DNA from: Ectobius pallidus
Taxonomy: Eukaryota > Arthropoda > Insecta > Blattodea > Ectobiidae
NCBI GenBank assembly: GCA_964059195.1
Contig: CAXKWD010000001.1
Span: 157,964,532 to 158,028,531 of the forward strand
Length of the DNA: 64,000 nt
Direction of reading: 5' to 3'
Both the position numbers and the translations under genes were made by a program. The notes below the pieces were generated by a model. It made no database searches and had not been told where the DNA came from. It was given only the letters and a program-made list of their open reading frames with translations. This document shows positions 23,465-35,823 of this stretch, one piece after another (position 1 is the stretch's first letter; the number at the start of each line of letters is the position of its first letter).

Positions 23465-24892
23465 ATTTCATTCATTTCATATTTTTGGCTATTATCCTTG
23501 AAATCTATCATGGAGCCTCTTCATGCACTGTATACTTAAAATTGCAACTGCTTAGCAACTGAACTACTTAGGCTATCCTAAACGTAGACTAATACTAATA
23601 ATTTTAACTTAAATCTAAAATTACAGCTGAAAAATACTGTTGCAAAGATATAACAAGCAGTGTTCAAAGTCCTCACTCACAGACATTCTATTACACAGCA
23701 ATTTCCGCACGTTCGTCTATGATTATGTATTTATTTATGAATACCTGCTGAACGTCGTAGTCGAGATGTTGTAGATTTTATGATGATCCGGGGGTCACAC
23801 TTGAACGTGCTTCATCCTTTTACAAGAATGGGGGAGACGTTGCGTCCACAACCATTTCATCATCACTCCAGGTGATGATCATCCATATAAAATAAATCCA
23901 AGTAAACAGATAATAGACGTAGGAAAAGTTTCTTTTCTAAACCGGACTTTCAAGGATTGGAAAGATTTACCTGCAAACTGACTTTCCAAGAAGCGATAAG
24001 GTGTTTTAAAAATAGCCTGTAATAGCCTACAGTCAACAGTGAGAGTGATAATGGAACTGACGTATGGTGTCAATGACAGGCACAGTTATGTTTTAAGAAT
24101 ATTATATAAGTACATCCCTGTCACTGTGTAAATATTTAGATTTAAATAACATTGAGGTAGCTTAATATTAGATTTAAGTACTGGTAAGTAGCCTAATATT
24201 TAGGAAATAATCAATAAGATTTGGCTATGTAACAACCACTGGGTGGAAACCCAATTGTAGTTAATAAATATTCATTAATTCAGGCGAATTTCCGGTCGTC
24301 ACAGGGATCCTAGCCTGCTAACGAGAATCTAGGCTTTGGAGTTGACTAGTAGATCATCCTGGAACCACAAATCATTTCCGGGCGTGTTGTTTCCTATTGG
24401 TTAGCCTATTATATCAAATGAAGTAGCATGCAAAATTACAGGTGACGGAATGTGTATTTTGACATGAATGTTGGACATGTAGAAGTGACGCTGGATGTCA
24501 TTAGAGCATATTTCAACACATTTAGTCTTTAAACAGTATTTTCCTTCGTTAAACGCATAGTGACTTTAGAGACAATCGGTATAAAGAACCACATCTCTAC
24601 ACTCAACAGACTGTACTTGAACCTTTTTCATTGCATGTCGAAGCAAGTTATGCACAATCGGCATGTAATTGGAGTTTCGTTGGTTCGTTTTGTTTAAATT
24701 AATCAGCGGAAGCAATATCGTGTACTGTTAGGCGGTTCTTGCTCGCACTCTCATCTGCTTTAATTACAACGCAGAGCGAGCTTCAGCTGTTTGTTTAGTT
24801 AATACACAGCCATTAGCCTCCCAGCAGCACTCAATAATAAAACAAAAGAATACCACTATGCCACCTCAAGCTCTCTACGTTTAAATGAACTG
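23465..24892. other. No recognisable feature
   Basis: No gene seen in this AT-rich stretch. The part from about 24,600 is GC-richer. Confidence 0.45.
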
Positions 24893-24894
24893 TA

Positions 24895-25155
24895 CTATCG
24901 GCCAAGCACGAGAAAAACTCTGAACAGAACGAGGAGCGGTACGTGACGTCATACCATGCTACTATTCACTAAGAAAGCACTGTCACCTTGCAGCTTGGAT
25001 CACACTGCACACTGGAGGCTAATGTTTACAACGCGCATACAACAGAGAGGCTCGTCTTTTCTCTGCCCAATCAGAACGCTAGTATCCACCTGCTTGTCAA
25101 CCAACCCTTCTCACCGCACTCCGCTAACAGAGTTTTACTCGTGCTTGGCCGATAG
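24895..25155. mobile_element. MITE, 261 bp, with TA target
   Basis: The terminal inverted repeat CTATCGGCCAAGCACGAG at 24,895 has a perfect complement ending at 25,155. The inverted repeat extends imperfectly through AAAACTCTG, and the dinucleotide TA flanks both ends. TA duplication suggests a Tc1/mariner-type non-autonomous element. The interior is GC-richer than its surroundings. A 104-codon frame overlapping it has no recognisable domain. Confidence 0.75.
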
Positions 25156-25212
25156 TATATCCTTCACATTGCATCAGAACTCTAAACTTTACCCCCTCTG
25201 GTGTATGCTTGT

Positions 25213-25244
25213 AATTCTTTCTCTCTTCCCCAAAGAGGTAAGTC
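25213..25244 (+). promoter_or_regulatory. Candidate recursive (zero-length exon) splice site, weaker
   Basis: A pyrimidine tract (TTCTTTCTCTCTTCCCC) runs into CAAAGAG, followed directly by GTAAGTC at 25,238. A 3' splice site abutting a strong 5' splice site is the signature of a recursive ratchet point. The acceptor here is GAG or AAG rather than the preferred CAG, so it is weaker than the site at 62,880. Confidence 0.35.
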
Positions 25245-25829
25245 TTGGGATTACATCCTATTCGAAATGAATTAGGGGCTGTTCAGAATTCAAGTACAAA
25301 AGGGAGCAAAAGTATTGAGAGAATTTAAAAAAGATGATAATATTAATGATGATGATGATGATAATAATAATAGAAAATATATTTTAAATTTCATTTAAGA
25401 CCACAACGTGAACTGTAAGAGAATTGTGAGAACTAACATCTTAGGTACAATAAAAAAATAGACGATTAGCTTTCTACGAACACACCAAAAGAATGGAACC
25501 AAATAGATTAGCAAATAAAAGTCCTCACTTACCAGAAGACAGACAAACCTCACGGGTGAAGGATGTTAAAACAATTTAAAGAAAATGTGGAATTAGTAAC
25601 GAAGATTTATAAGAAATAGGGAAGTATTCAGGAAGTAAAATGCTGAGGTAAAAGACCTGTCTGGAAATAAAGAAGAACGAGAATATATTTAGAAAAGGAA
25701 CGCACTACATTGAGCCAGAGAATGAAGGAAAACTGGAATAGGCGGAAAGAACTGGAAAAAGTGTAGGAGGTTGGCGTTGTGTTTTAAGAGCATAGATGGC
25801 TGAATAGAGTTTACAAAATATTATTACAA
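25245..25829. other. No recognisable feature
   Basis: A/G-rich on the plus strand, without an assigned repeat or gene. Confidence 0.45.
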
Positions 25830-25990
25830 AAATATATATATATCTACACAGGCCTATAAGAGGCTTTGTCCTGACTGACTTAATGGCTGACTGACAGAGA
25901 ATCAAACGTGCAGCCTAAGCACACTAAGAAAGGATTTTGCAAAATTTTTATTTTTAAATAAAAAGTCGAATGTTTTTGAGGATACGAAAT
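25830..25990 (-). repeat. Interspersed repeat B, 3' fragment on the minus strand
   Basis: The reverse complement matches the last 190 bp of the 13.7 kb copy: AATCCTTTCTTAGTG, GGCTGCACGTTTGATTC, a shortened CAGT run, GGACAAAGCCTCTTATA and an (AT)n tail. An internal deletion and the truncated 5' part fit a retroposed copy. Confidence 0.7.
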
Positions 25991-26617
25991 ACTTCCTAAA
26001 GAAACACGATTAATTTGACTGTTGTGGAAAACAGTATTCAATTGTGAAATTAATTCAAGATGGCCTTGCTCGATTGCTACCTTCATTCATTTGTTTACGA
26101 TTCGCAGAGATCTGATTTTTTTAAACATAGGTGGACATAAGGGGAGAATGAATGCACGCCTAAATGGATAAACATTGAATGATTTGGACGAAACACATTA
26201 TGCTGTTTTTTTTGGGGGGGGGGGGAGGGGGGCTAAGGAACTCGAATATGAGGTATATTTTTTCTCGGGCGGCGCACATTGTTCGTGAAATGTTTCTCGA
26301 AGCCGGGTTTTTTGTTTTTGTTTTAATTATCAACCGTTATAATAAAATTGTTTTTGCATGATTTGGGTAAGGTTCGTGAATCGATAGTTCATTTTAATAG
26401 TTTCCATTATAATTAGTTTGTCGATATGGCAGCATAAGATTCGTTTGGTTCGTTTAATTGTTTCTATTTTTAACGTTAAACAATATAGTAATATAGTAAT
26501 TCCTTAAATTTATGTAAAAAAGATGTCAGTGTTAATAAAAAAGTATAATGTTTTAATTATTTTTCTGTTAAATTAATGACAAACAAAACATCTAGCAGTT
26601 GAGTAAATAATCGCGGG
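25991..26617. other. No recognisable feature; poly-G run
   Basis: A G-rich homopolymer run lies at about 26,213-26,232. No gene seen. Confidence 0.5.
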
Positions 26618-27395
26618 AGAATCCTCGGGCACCTGCTAGTAGGAGTATAATAATTATCTGTAATTTATTGTTAGCTATCTCCTAGGTATTTGTCTTATTT
26701 TTCCATTCAGTCTTTATTTTAAAACTTTCCGTATTTTCCACATCAGGTGCTCGCGGCTTCGCCCATGATAATTAATTCGAAGATTAAAAATTTAGAGCAA
26801 CATAATTAAAGTATTATATTCATTAACACTTACGCGCGCATCATTCATAAACTAAACGATTATAATGAAACAGCTAAAAGTCCGGCTTTGGAGTTCATTC
26901 CACGATTACAAAGAGCCGCTTGGCAAAATCAACCTCAGATTCGAATTCCCAGGCCCAAAAAAACCCTGCATACTGAGTTCAAATCGAACAATGTTTGCCC
27001 ATGTAGACCTATATTCATTATCCCTCTTCCGTTTTAGTTGAAAATTTCAGATGTCTGCGTGCCTTGATATTATAAAACGAATCGACCAGGCTGAGCTCAC
27101 ATAATCGAAGCCATCAATAATTCCATGCGATATATAGAAAATATCGCGATCCTTTTATTTCTAACTTATGACAGAAGAAGGCTATCTGCTTGGATAGCGA
27201 AAAAATCACTATTTCTGCCAGTTTTTCACTCATAACTCGCGAACGAAAGCGAAAATGAAAAATCCGGCTTTAAGGTGCATTCGGCCACCCATCAGTCCAT
27301 CTATGTTTAAAATTTCAGATCTCTGCGTTCTGTAGATTTCGCTGGGCATCTCGTACAGACAGACAAACAAACACTCTCTCTTTTATTATAGATAT
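26618..27395 (+). repeat. Interspersed repeat with GCGGCTTCGCCC head and CAGACAGACAAAC tail
   Basis: The head near 26,745 reads GGTGCTCGCGGCTTCGCCCA. Two related internal segments follow (TCCGGCTTTGGAGTTCATTC near 26,881 and TCCGGCTTTAAGGTGCATTC near 27,262, each with AAAATTTCAGAT.TCTGCGT). The copy ends in CAGACAGACAAACAAACACT and TTATTATAGATATAAG. Such head and tail structures are common in invertebrate retroposon-like repeats. The class is not assigned. Confidence 0.6.
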
Positions 27396-28071
27396 AAGTT
27401 ACATCACATTTTTTCTGTTTTTCTTTTTTTCACTTTGCTCTTTGTCTGTCCACCTTTTTCACTCTGCTTTCTTTGAACTTGCACAGGAGCATGAGCGGCC
27501 TGACTTATTCTGGCGTATTTCTTAATATTATATTTATATTATATTATGTATAAAATATTTTAGTTTTTTTCGTGTTTTGTCTTTTTTCCAAAGTAGAACC
27601 TGGGTTTTTGTAATTTGAAATGTAATATTAAAATAAAAGCAATATTTAAAAAAAATACTGAAGTTCGAAGTAAAGAGCTCATAAGAACAATACACAGAAC
27701 GCTGAAATAAAATTGTTTTCTTTTTCGCTTTGGCCTTTAGTGTTGTAGACCGTTTAATAATGCCCATGTTCAAGAGTGTATTGCTTGATTAAAAAATTCT
27801 TGATGGTCTGAATTTAGGATATACTAAATGAACCAATAGACTATTATGAAGAGTTGTGTGGAAATTTTTGTGTTAAATGCATTTATTTTATTTTGTTTTA
27901 AACGTCTGTCATTCAATACTTGGGTGCCGGTGATTCACCTGGCACAGCCCCTCCTTAAAAAAAGTCTGCTGTGTATTGCGGGTTTTCTAGTCGTTGTTAG
28001 CAGGCGGTGCTGCAAAGACAAGCAACCAAGGAATTCTGAAGCATTCTCTATCGGCTGTGTATTGCGGGTTT
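27396..28071. other. No recognisable feature
   Basis: AT-rich with T-runs. No gene seen. Confidence 0.45.
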
Positions 28072-28072
28072 A

Positions 28073-28130
<58 letters not shown>
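28072..28130. repeat. (TG)n-(TA)n compound microsatellite
   Basis: TG dinucleotides (about 28,073-28,090) pass directly into TA dinucleotides. Confidence 0.95.
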
Positions 28131-28131
<1 letters not shown>

Positions 28132-28283
28132 TTAGCGTTTGAATAATCATAAGCAGTGTAACAGTTTTCTTGAAATTATACTCATCAACATCGGATGAGA
28201 GAACATTTACATTTGAAGAGTTCTTGCCAAAGTGGCTTTTCTCAATGAAATAAAAATATTCAGAAAACAGGAATTTCGAACAC

Positions 28284-28724
28284 TTGTTGCAATTTCAGTA
28301 CGGAAACTTAACTTTTGGTACATACCTTTCTTTATCAATGGAAAATTTGAACAAACCCCATGGAATTAATACAATTGGTAACACACGATGTTTAAAAAAA
28401 TCAATCGACTATCCATCTAAAAGTTTATATAAAGATTTTGACGTATTGAATATTAAACAATTATACTCCTACACTTTATTAAATTATTTCCATAAACATC
28501 ATGAAAAATTCATAACACGAAATCACTACTATAATACAAGGAGGTATAATATCTCTTGTCCTCTTTTCGAACCAAAATGTGCTACAGAAGCAAGTCTAAG
28601 GCATAGTATAAATTTCGGACCACGTCTATACAACAATTTTACTAGAAGAAACCCTAATCTGATACCACTAAACAATAAATTGTTTAAAAAACAAGTACTC
28701 GAATTGATTAAATCTAACTTGTAA
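28284..28724 (+). pseudogene. 5'-truncated LINE reverse transcriptase, C-terminal part
   Basis: A 146-codon open frame with no ATG at its upstream edge. Residues 50-146 show the arrangement found after the reverse-transcriptase domain of jockey/CR1-like LINEs: DFDVLNIKQLYSYTLLNYFHK, then HYYNTRRYNI, RHSINFGPRLYNNFTRRNPN and KLFKKQVLEL before the stop. The Y.TR and GP+LYN.. motifs and the terminal FKK...L helix are typical of that region. The catalytic domain is missing, so this is a dead 5'-truncated insertion. The surviving frame is uninterrupted, which suggests it is relatively young. Confidence 0.8.
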
Positions 28725-28929
28725 TTGTACTTTTACCCACTTTTTCCGTTATTCATTCTTAACTGTAAATTTTTAATTTTTAACATAGGGTATTTTGTTT
28801 GTAACTTTGTTATGTTATTGTAATTTATTTTTCGTATCTTTGTTCATGTATTTTATTTCATATAAGCAATCTTATTTATCTTTATTCATATTTTTTGCCT
28901 AAAGCTATTCCTTAATTATAATATGTATG

Positions 28930-28973
<44 letters not shown>

Positions 28974-29156
28974 GTTCAAAATATAATTTTAGTATAACTG
29001 AACTGACCCCGAACACGAGCTATGCTCATGCGTGGTAAATAATGCTCTTTTGTAATTGTAATAATTTTGTTTATATTATTTTTATTTGTATTTGTAATAA
29101 TTTTGTATTAATTTGTATTTTCTAATTTGTAATCTGTAATTTGTAATTTTCATGGT

Positions 29157-29195
<39 letters not shown>

Positions 29196-29196
29196 C
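28725..29196 (+). mobile_element. LINE 3' untranslated region and (TAAA)n tail
   Basis: AT-rich sequence continues from the LINE stop codon through a (TA)n run (28,934-28,972) and a TTTGTAATT-rich section. It ends in an ATAAATAAATAAATAAA tail at 29,161-29,196, a simple-repeat 3' end characteristic of several LINE clades. Confidence 0.75.
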
Positions 29197-29200
29197 ATAA

Positions 29201-29820
29201 CAAGGATTTAAGTAATTTTGATATTATAGAAACATATCTTAAAAGTTTTCCCTATATTAAATGAATACTTCAATATACGTTTAATGGAAATAAAAGATTT
29301 TACGGTTATAATATGGCACCGGACCCATAATCCATAACAATACTGAGTAATGCATAATTCTTCACTTGATACAATAGAAATATAGGAGAATTTAAGTTTA
29401 ATAACAAACCACTTAATTTAAAGCCTAGACCTATGATTACCGTTCTACTGGTTCTGTTGTTCTGTGATCTCTTTCACGTACATTTTCACATGCTATTTAC
29501 AGGAATAAATTTTCATGCACCAATAACCGCAATATTTTTTCTGACGAGAACCAAGCTAGTTGTTTTTAACGGCAGACTTCAAATTAAGTAGCTCTTCTAG
29601 CGAGAATGTTTCCATGACGATGGCTGTACCCCTGCAAGTCACAACGCAAATAAATACCAGTATTTCAACTTGTTCTGAATTTCCAGCTACTCTGCATGTA
29701 TCACAAACTTTCTTGCATAACTTTCTTCAAAAAAGTTGGATTTCATATTTCTTGTTTGCTGTGTACTGAAGAATATGTTCAGCGGCTACTTTAGTTCTGT
29801 ATCAAAGTTAATCTCAACAA

Positions 29821-29821
<1 letters not shown>
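29201..29821. other. No recognisable feature
   Basis: No gene or repeat assigned. Confidence 0.45.
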
Positions 29822-29888
<67 letters not shown>

Positions 29889-29942
29889 GCAATAACAATA
29901 ATAATAATATTGATAATAATGATGATAATAATAATAATAATT
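29822..29942. repeat. (AAT)n microsatellite
   Basis: A long AAT array with a few GAT/CAA variants after 29,888. It lies at the 3' edge of the minus-strand LINE remnant that follows, as expected if it arose from a LINE tail. Confidence 0.95.
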
Positions 29943-30360
29943 ATTTTACCGGGATATACAGAGTACAATGTTAATAACATCTTTCTGTGCCTAAAGTTTT
30001 GTTTTTCCCCCTCCATTCGTCTCTGTCAATCCAATCCATATCTTGTAGTTCTCTTTATTTCATTCCTATACTGATCTCTTGCATCCTTGAGTTTCAAGGC
30101 CTGCCTCTGGTTCTTCTTCCAGGTGGACACCATTCCCATACCCTCCTTGATAGTCTTTCTTCTTCCGTTCTTTAATTCTTTATATATTACAAAGTCCACA
30201 ATATAATTCCTGATATTAAGTTTTTCTCTTATAACTGTATTTCTGATTTTTTTCTAATTTTGAATGTCTTGCTGACCGTCATAAGAAGTCCATTTTCATT
30301 GATAACAATTTTGACTCTAAATTTTTATTAAATTTCCACGTTTCAGCTCCATATATATAA
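29943..30360 (-). pseudogene. Decayed LINE (endonuclease/reverse transcriptase) C-terminus
   Basis: The minus strand from 30,358 encodes broken pieces of a very common insect LINE tail: YGAETWKFNKNLESKLLSMK, MDFL.RSARHSKLEK, then after frameshifts WCPPGRRTRGRP, and IWIGLTETNG. The family pattern is YGAETW.L....ESKLLA.EMDF.RRSAR.SK, followed by ...EW.PPGRR++GRP and WIDREEWR. Several frameshifts and stops show it is inactive. An (AAT)n tract sits at each edge. Confidence 0.75.
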
Positions 30361-31949
30361 TAATAATAATAATAATGATAATAAAAATAATATTAAAATT
30401 GATAGTAATAACGATACTAATGCAAAGAAGTGGATAACAATAAATTATCGGTAAGAAAATAAATGCTACCCTGTGCGAGTTATTCGTTGAATCATTAAAT
30501 TAATGCTCCATTTATTCCGTGCTAACGCCATTATGTTTTATTCGCTTAAAAGACCTCTATCTTTTTTTTACTCTCACATATACCGGTACATAGACTAGAT
30601 ACCATAATAGATCGTGGTGAAAATTTAAATTGAGATAACGGTGGGAAAATACGTTTCACGATGTATAGGAGAAAAAAAAAGTGTTTTCGCAAAGTCTATG
30701 TTTGTGCAGGGCCGTTGCGGGTAAAGGTGCATTGTATATAATTATTTTTTGGAGTGTGGTCTTTGTTTCGCTCTTATTGCCGTCCCTAGAATTTGGTTTC
30801 CATTCTGACATGAAGAATGATTTTAATAAGACTTTTTAAAGGGCTCTAACGATTTTTATAGAAGTTTAAATGTCGAAACTTCTAACTTTTAACTACAACA
30901 CATTTATATTAATTTTTGTATAACAATGACTTGGAGGTAGCTTTCACATATTAATTTTTTCTTTTTTCTTGGCTATATCAGGTATGGTAGGAGATACATT
31001 AAATATTTGCATCATAAAAATTAGAGAGACAGTTAACATTAAAATTTTTTCCATAAAATTTCTTTATGAAATTAACAATTGTGCTTAATATACGCTGGAA
31101 CCCTCAGCGGTCTTGGATACAATTAACCGTAGCATTTATCCCTTAGTAGGCACGTCACTGGTATGAGGTCTAACGTAGAAGAATTCGCATGAAAAGAAGT
31201 TAGCTTTCGTGAAAACATGGTGTGCTGGATGCGAATTTCTGGGGGCTTAGTCCAATAAATCGCATGACAAACAGCTGCGTTCCCAGCAGGCAACAAATAA
31301 AAAGAGAATAGCATCCTGTGATGTTTTCTGTAACATACGACACCGTTACAGATACATGCTAGACCTGTGGAATTACCATTGAATTTAGTTATTTACGAGG
31401 TTAAAATATACGTTATTTTTAATAATGTTATTAACTGCATGTTCCATTACATAAGTAGTAATACTACATGCTTGGTTTTACATTCTATGTACACCTAATA
31501 ATGAAATATGTTTGTCTTTCTAAACAGTACAACTTTTTTGAGATGACTATTGTTTCTTATATTCTAATTTACCTAAATTTATGTACAATCTTATATACGT
31601 ATCTACCTGTAACATTTATTTATGTTTATCTATAAGTTTCTTATATTATAATGTATATTTTTATTTACTCTTGAAATACATTTAAATTATCTAATTCTAA
31701 ATACCTAATATCCTGATTATATTTTACAATTTCTTCTTATAATTGATTATCTTATTTTAACAGAAGTAATATGATGATAAGCCTAAAGCTAATGCTACCT
31801 GGGTATATATAATATTTACGTTATTTTAAATCAAAGTTTACTTTGTTTATAAATTCATTGACACGCCGTAACTTTCATCCTATTAATAAATATTTAATTT
31901 CATATTTCTCTGACTAATATTACCATCCAAAAAGCCAGAAAAATTTCTC
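30361..31949. other. No recognisable feature
   Basis: AT-rich, with short ATA runs at 30,359-30,400. No gene or repeat assigned. Confidence 0.45.
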
Positions 31950-31954
31950 ATACA

Positions 31955-32024
31955 CTAGGATTCGAACCCACGATCTTCGGCTATTCATACTGATGCTCTA
32001 GCCAGTTAGATTCACAGAGCCAGA
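31955..32024 (-). repeat. tRNA-derived SINE head
   Basis: The minus strand carries box A CTAACTGGCTAGAGC and a near-perfect box B GGGTTCGAATCC, about 45 bp apart. The intervening GAATAGCCGAAGATC resembles the heads at 58.1 and 1.2 kb. The cloverleaf is imperfect and no anticodon can be assigned with confidence. Confidence 0.65.
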
Positions 32025-32306
32025 TGACATTTGTGAAAGACATTTATGTCACATATAGTACTGTGAGGCACACTATTTTAGTAATTTTATGACCGGTTTC
32101 CACTGTTATTGCACAGTAACATTTAAGATGAAGATTATATACTCATGAAACCATAAAAATTGTTTCTGTTGACCATTATATGATGATATATCTACAGTAT
32201 ATAGGCCTAGTTAGTTTGTGTATTATTGTGTGTCTGCAATCGTATTTCTTACTGTTCTTCAAGTTCAAAACCAGCATCACTCCTTCGCCAATATAAATGA
32301 ACAGTA

Positions 32307-32366
<60 letters not shown>
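32307..32366. repeat. (AAT)n microsatellite
   Basis: About twenty uninterrupted AAT units, immediately upstream of the LINE fragment. Confidence 0.95.
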
Positions 32367-32810
32367 CTGAGAATGTTCTAAAACAATGTGCTTAGGAGAA
32401 TATTCGGATCTAAGAGAGATGAAAACGGGGACTGGAGAAAACTGCACAATGACGAGATTCATAACCTACTCTTCACCGAATATAGAAAGGAAAATTAAAT
32501 CACGGAGGATGAAATGGTCAGGACATGTTGCCCGCACATAGGGGAGGAAAGACATATCTAAAAAATATTGACTGGGATACCCGAATGAAAAATACCACTG
32601 TGAAGACCAAGACGTAAATGGAAGGACAGTATTAGAATAGATTTTGGGGAAAGTATATTTGCGAGGGAAGATTGGATGGAGTATGGAGTTAGCACAGAAT
32701 AGGGTTGAGTGGCGGGTTCATGTGAGTGCGGCAAAGAACTTCTACAAAATTAATACTTCTTTAGCTTGTTTAGGATTTTTCTATTGTCATTGTATGAATA
32801 AGCAAGTAAT
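32367..32810 (+). mobile_element. LINE 3'-end fragment, same subfamily as 9.3 kb
   Basis: It encodes LRRIFGSKRDENGDWRKLHN, then after frame changes a GHVAR-like block, RPRRKWKDSIRIDF and REDWMEY. This is the common insect pattern LRRIFGPKRDEVTGEWRKLHN...WAGHVARM...RPRRRWEDNI. An in-frame TAA (KDI*KIL) is shared exactly with the 9.3 kb copy, so both derive from a master that was already interrupted. It ends with an ATAAGCAAGTAA-like tail. Confidence 0.8.
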
Positions 32811-33479
32811 CATAGGTGAGGACAGCCAACCAGAAGCGAACAAAACTGAAAATGAAGTGTGAAGTTTCTATTGTCAGATTTTGTTGGAGCAGATTTATTG
32901 CTAGATTCAAGGCTGGAATGGCAACAGAGCACGTAGCCGAAACCTCTGTTTTTTCCCCCAGCTGAATACCGAGAATCCTTTATATCTAATCCTCGCAGAG
33001 AAAGCTGGAAGTCTCTTATGATACATGCTGTACCATAAAAAAAAATATATATATATAATTTGAAACACGTGATTTCCTTTGCCCAAAAAAAGTTTTGCCT
33101 TTTAGTAAAATATATTATGTTTGACATTCTCTTCAAGTAAATTGGTTGTAAAGATGAAGCGATTGTCGTTACCTCATCGTATCGCATCCCCAAAGGATAC
33201 ACAATCCAAATAAAATATGAGAAATGCACTAACGTAACTTTCTTTGCCCTAAGCATGGGCACAACCCTTCTCACTTCACACTCTGATATAGATTAAGAGG
33301 CCGTATTGCAAAGACCAAGTATTGTTGTTGTTTTAACCTGACGCAAAGTTTTATTATTCATCAGGCAAGACTGAGTTTCTACAAACAGTGGGTGCTTTAT
33401 AGGCATGTTTATTTCAATACTTTAATATTTATTGACTCATGACCTGGATTTTTATCATAGGCTTCTACTTCTTTGTAAA
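32811..33479. other. No recognised gene; long minus-strand open frame
   Basis: The minus strand is open for 154 codons (33,274-32,810) with a reasonable ATG. The peptide has no domain I recognise, and the middle (LYIYIFFYG) comes from an (AT)n run. The first 50 residues (PMLRAKKVTLVHFSYFIW) look more protein-like and may be part of a repeat. Confidence 0.35.
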
Positions 33480-33840
33480 ATTTGTAACTTTTTAATTTAT
33501 AACTTTCTTCAAAGAATTGTTTCAAATACAAGTTTTAGCTCACATACAAAATTTAAATAAAATCCTTATATCCGTTTTCGAGAAAAATGAGAAAAACGAA
33601 ATTTTCTTAATGCAAAGTGGCAGTAAAAAAGAATATAAAAAATAAATAAAGGATTCGCCAACCTTCATGTAACATTCCTAGAAGGTATCTAACTAAAACA
33701 CAAAATGTTGTTTTCATACGATTTCTTTTTGTGGGGCTAGGCTGTTCACAGACACGCACAGACACGTTTTTGAAAACACTATTTTTGGATTCTGGGGACC
33801 TCCAAACGTGTATTGGGGTCGAACACAATACTTCCTTTAC
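33480..33840 (-). repeat. Diverged relative of the 3.6-5.6 kb hAT interior
   Basis: The reverse complement shares ordered landmarks with about 4,690-4,860: TTTCTCGAAAACGG, TTTAAATTTTG followed by GAGCTAAAACTTTTATTTGA-like sequence. The termini of the hAT element are not visible here. Confidence 0.45.
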
Positions 33841-34619
33841 CTATAAAATCTAGGGATGGGCAAAGGAAGGAATAAGTTATTATATAGTCCTCATGAAATA
33901 TATTATATTATAGGTCTATTCATTGTTTAGAAGCACACTAACATGATTGAAAACCTGGAGAAGTGGATAGAAACTGGCAGGCATCAGACAACTCAAAGAA
34001 ACAACCTAATATATATGTACATATGCTCTCCTCTACTTCTGCTTCTCTCGTATAACAAGAAAAACTTGTAACATGGAAAACTTTTTAGTGAAACCTCCTG
34101 ACCAGTGACCAGTAAACCCCGAATGGATCCTCTTGTAGATAGCGTACTGCAGAACAGCCCCATGAAGAACTACTAAAACCAAACGAGCACTAGCAACGGG
34201 CAAATTTATGCCTGGACTACCCTAACTGAACTAATCTATTACGTTAATAATATATTTATGATGACCAAATTTATAGTAGGGTCAACTTGTTATTAAATTC
34301 TACCACAAAGTAAGACAAAATTCCTTGCGGTCCTACAGTATATAACTCGTATTTCGGTAGAAACCCAAACGTTTAACTTCTGCTAGTCTGTCACGTAACT
34401 CTAGTTTCGGTTCTCGTCTGTTTAGTTCTAAAATTAAATTAGATCCATGTTTAGCCACATGTAGCTATAGAGACCTGAAATATAGGCCTAATAATTAGGA
34501 AGTCATATAAACTTTTAATTTTCATCCCTTTTGAATTAGTTGTTTTCGCCACTAGATCTGTTCCAGATTGTCATGATAACATTATTGCTTGTTTTTCATT
34601 ATTATAAAATTATTATTAC
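33841..34619. other. No recognisable feature
   Basis: No gene or repeat assigned. Confidence 0.45.
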
Positions 34620-34621
34620 TA

Positions 34622-34897
34622 CAGTGCGTTTCGCGTAAGAGATGGCCAATCGTGCGGGTTTCTGCGTCGCGGCGGCCACAGCTCTAACTCCCGAGCGATC
34701 GGGTGGAATACCTACGCAAGTAAAGCCGCTTAACGGTGTAATGATTCAGGTTCTCACAGCTAAGTTACAGTAAAATTACAATGAAATTAACCAAGTACCT
34801 CATCATAGTAATTTTAACTGTAACTGTTAGAGCTTTATTTGCGTAGATATTTCACCCGATCCCTCGGGAGTTAGTGCTGTGGCCGCATTATCACTGC
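34622..34897. mobile_element. Foldback mariner-like MITE, right arm internally deleted
   Basis: The left end CAGTGCGTTTCGCGTAAGAG follows TA (34,620-34,621). The stretch GCGGCCACAGCTCTAACTCC near 34,671 recurs in reverse complement around 34,830-34,886, giving two facing arms. The right arm is shortened and ends at a CACTG terminus. The sequence is clearly of the 18.4/41.5 kb family. Confidence 0.75.
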
Positions 34898-35749
34898 AGT
34901 CTCACTTTTCTCGATTCTCCCGTGTTTTGCAAGGAACGTTTAGATTAATTTAAGGTTTTATTAAAAGCACAGATCTCGTAAGACCTCGTAAGGCCTATCC
35001 AACATCAGTTTCCAATTTTTGTGTGGAGAGCGATATCGAGCACTACAGTAATGTGGAAAGTTTCGATGTTACTAGCACATAAAATATTGCACATTTTAAT
35101 ATTTTCACCAGTCAATCCCCTTAAATTCATTCACACAAACCATTCTTAATTTAAATGTTACAAGGCAATTTTACAATTCACAAGCTTTTTGTTACTGTCA
35201 TAAATATCAACGTTCATAAACAAAGTATTTAGTTGACAAGTGACTGGACTGTGGTCATTAAAAAACATACACTGAGAACCCATTAATTTAAAAGAGTGAA
35301 TGACACCAAACAGATACAACAAACCCTGTGAAATAATGGCAAGTTCCATCACATCCCCTCTTCTGCCGTCTATTTCAACAACAAGTGTCATGGTGTGCCA
35401 ACGTCATAAATTTTGCAATGCCTGCAACCTCAGTGAAATTTGCGTTGATCTGAATACATATGAAATTGGGAATGTTTCGAAATCAATAATCCCAAGAGAT
35501 ACGTTTCCGCAGATACCAACAAAACATAAACATATGATTGATAAACACACACAACTTTCTCGTATCTCATTTTTACATTCACTTGGTCACACACCGAACG
35601 TGCAGTACACCTCCGTCGTTAATTAAGCATAAACCCAACCAAGATTTATTGGATATGAACGAAGCAAAAAATATTAAAATTAATGATTTGGATATTTCTA
35701 GTAAAGTTAAATCTTCAGAGTAGAATATGTGAAATAATGTAAGTAATAA
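34898..35749. other. No recognised gene
   Basis: Overlapping open frames at 35,300-35,626 (plus, 108 codons) and 35,158-35,391 (minus, 77 codons) have moderately protein-like composition but no motif I can name. They could be fragments of a decayed element. Confidence 0.35.
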
Positions 35750-35750
35750 A

Positions 35751-35752
<2 letters not shown>

Positions 35753-35823
<71 letters not shown>
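35753..35823. repeat. (AAT)n microsatellite
   Basis: More than twenty AAT units without interruption. Confidence 0.95.
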
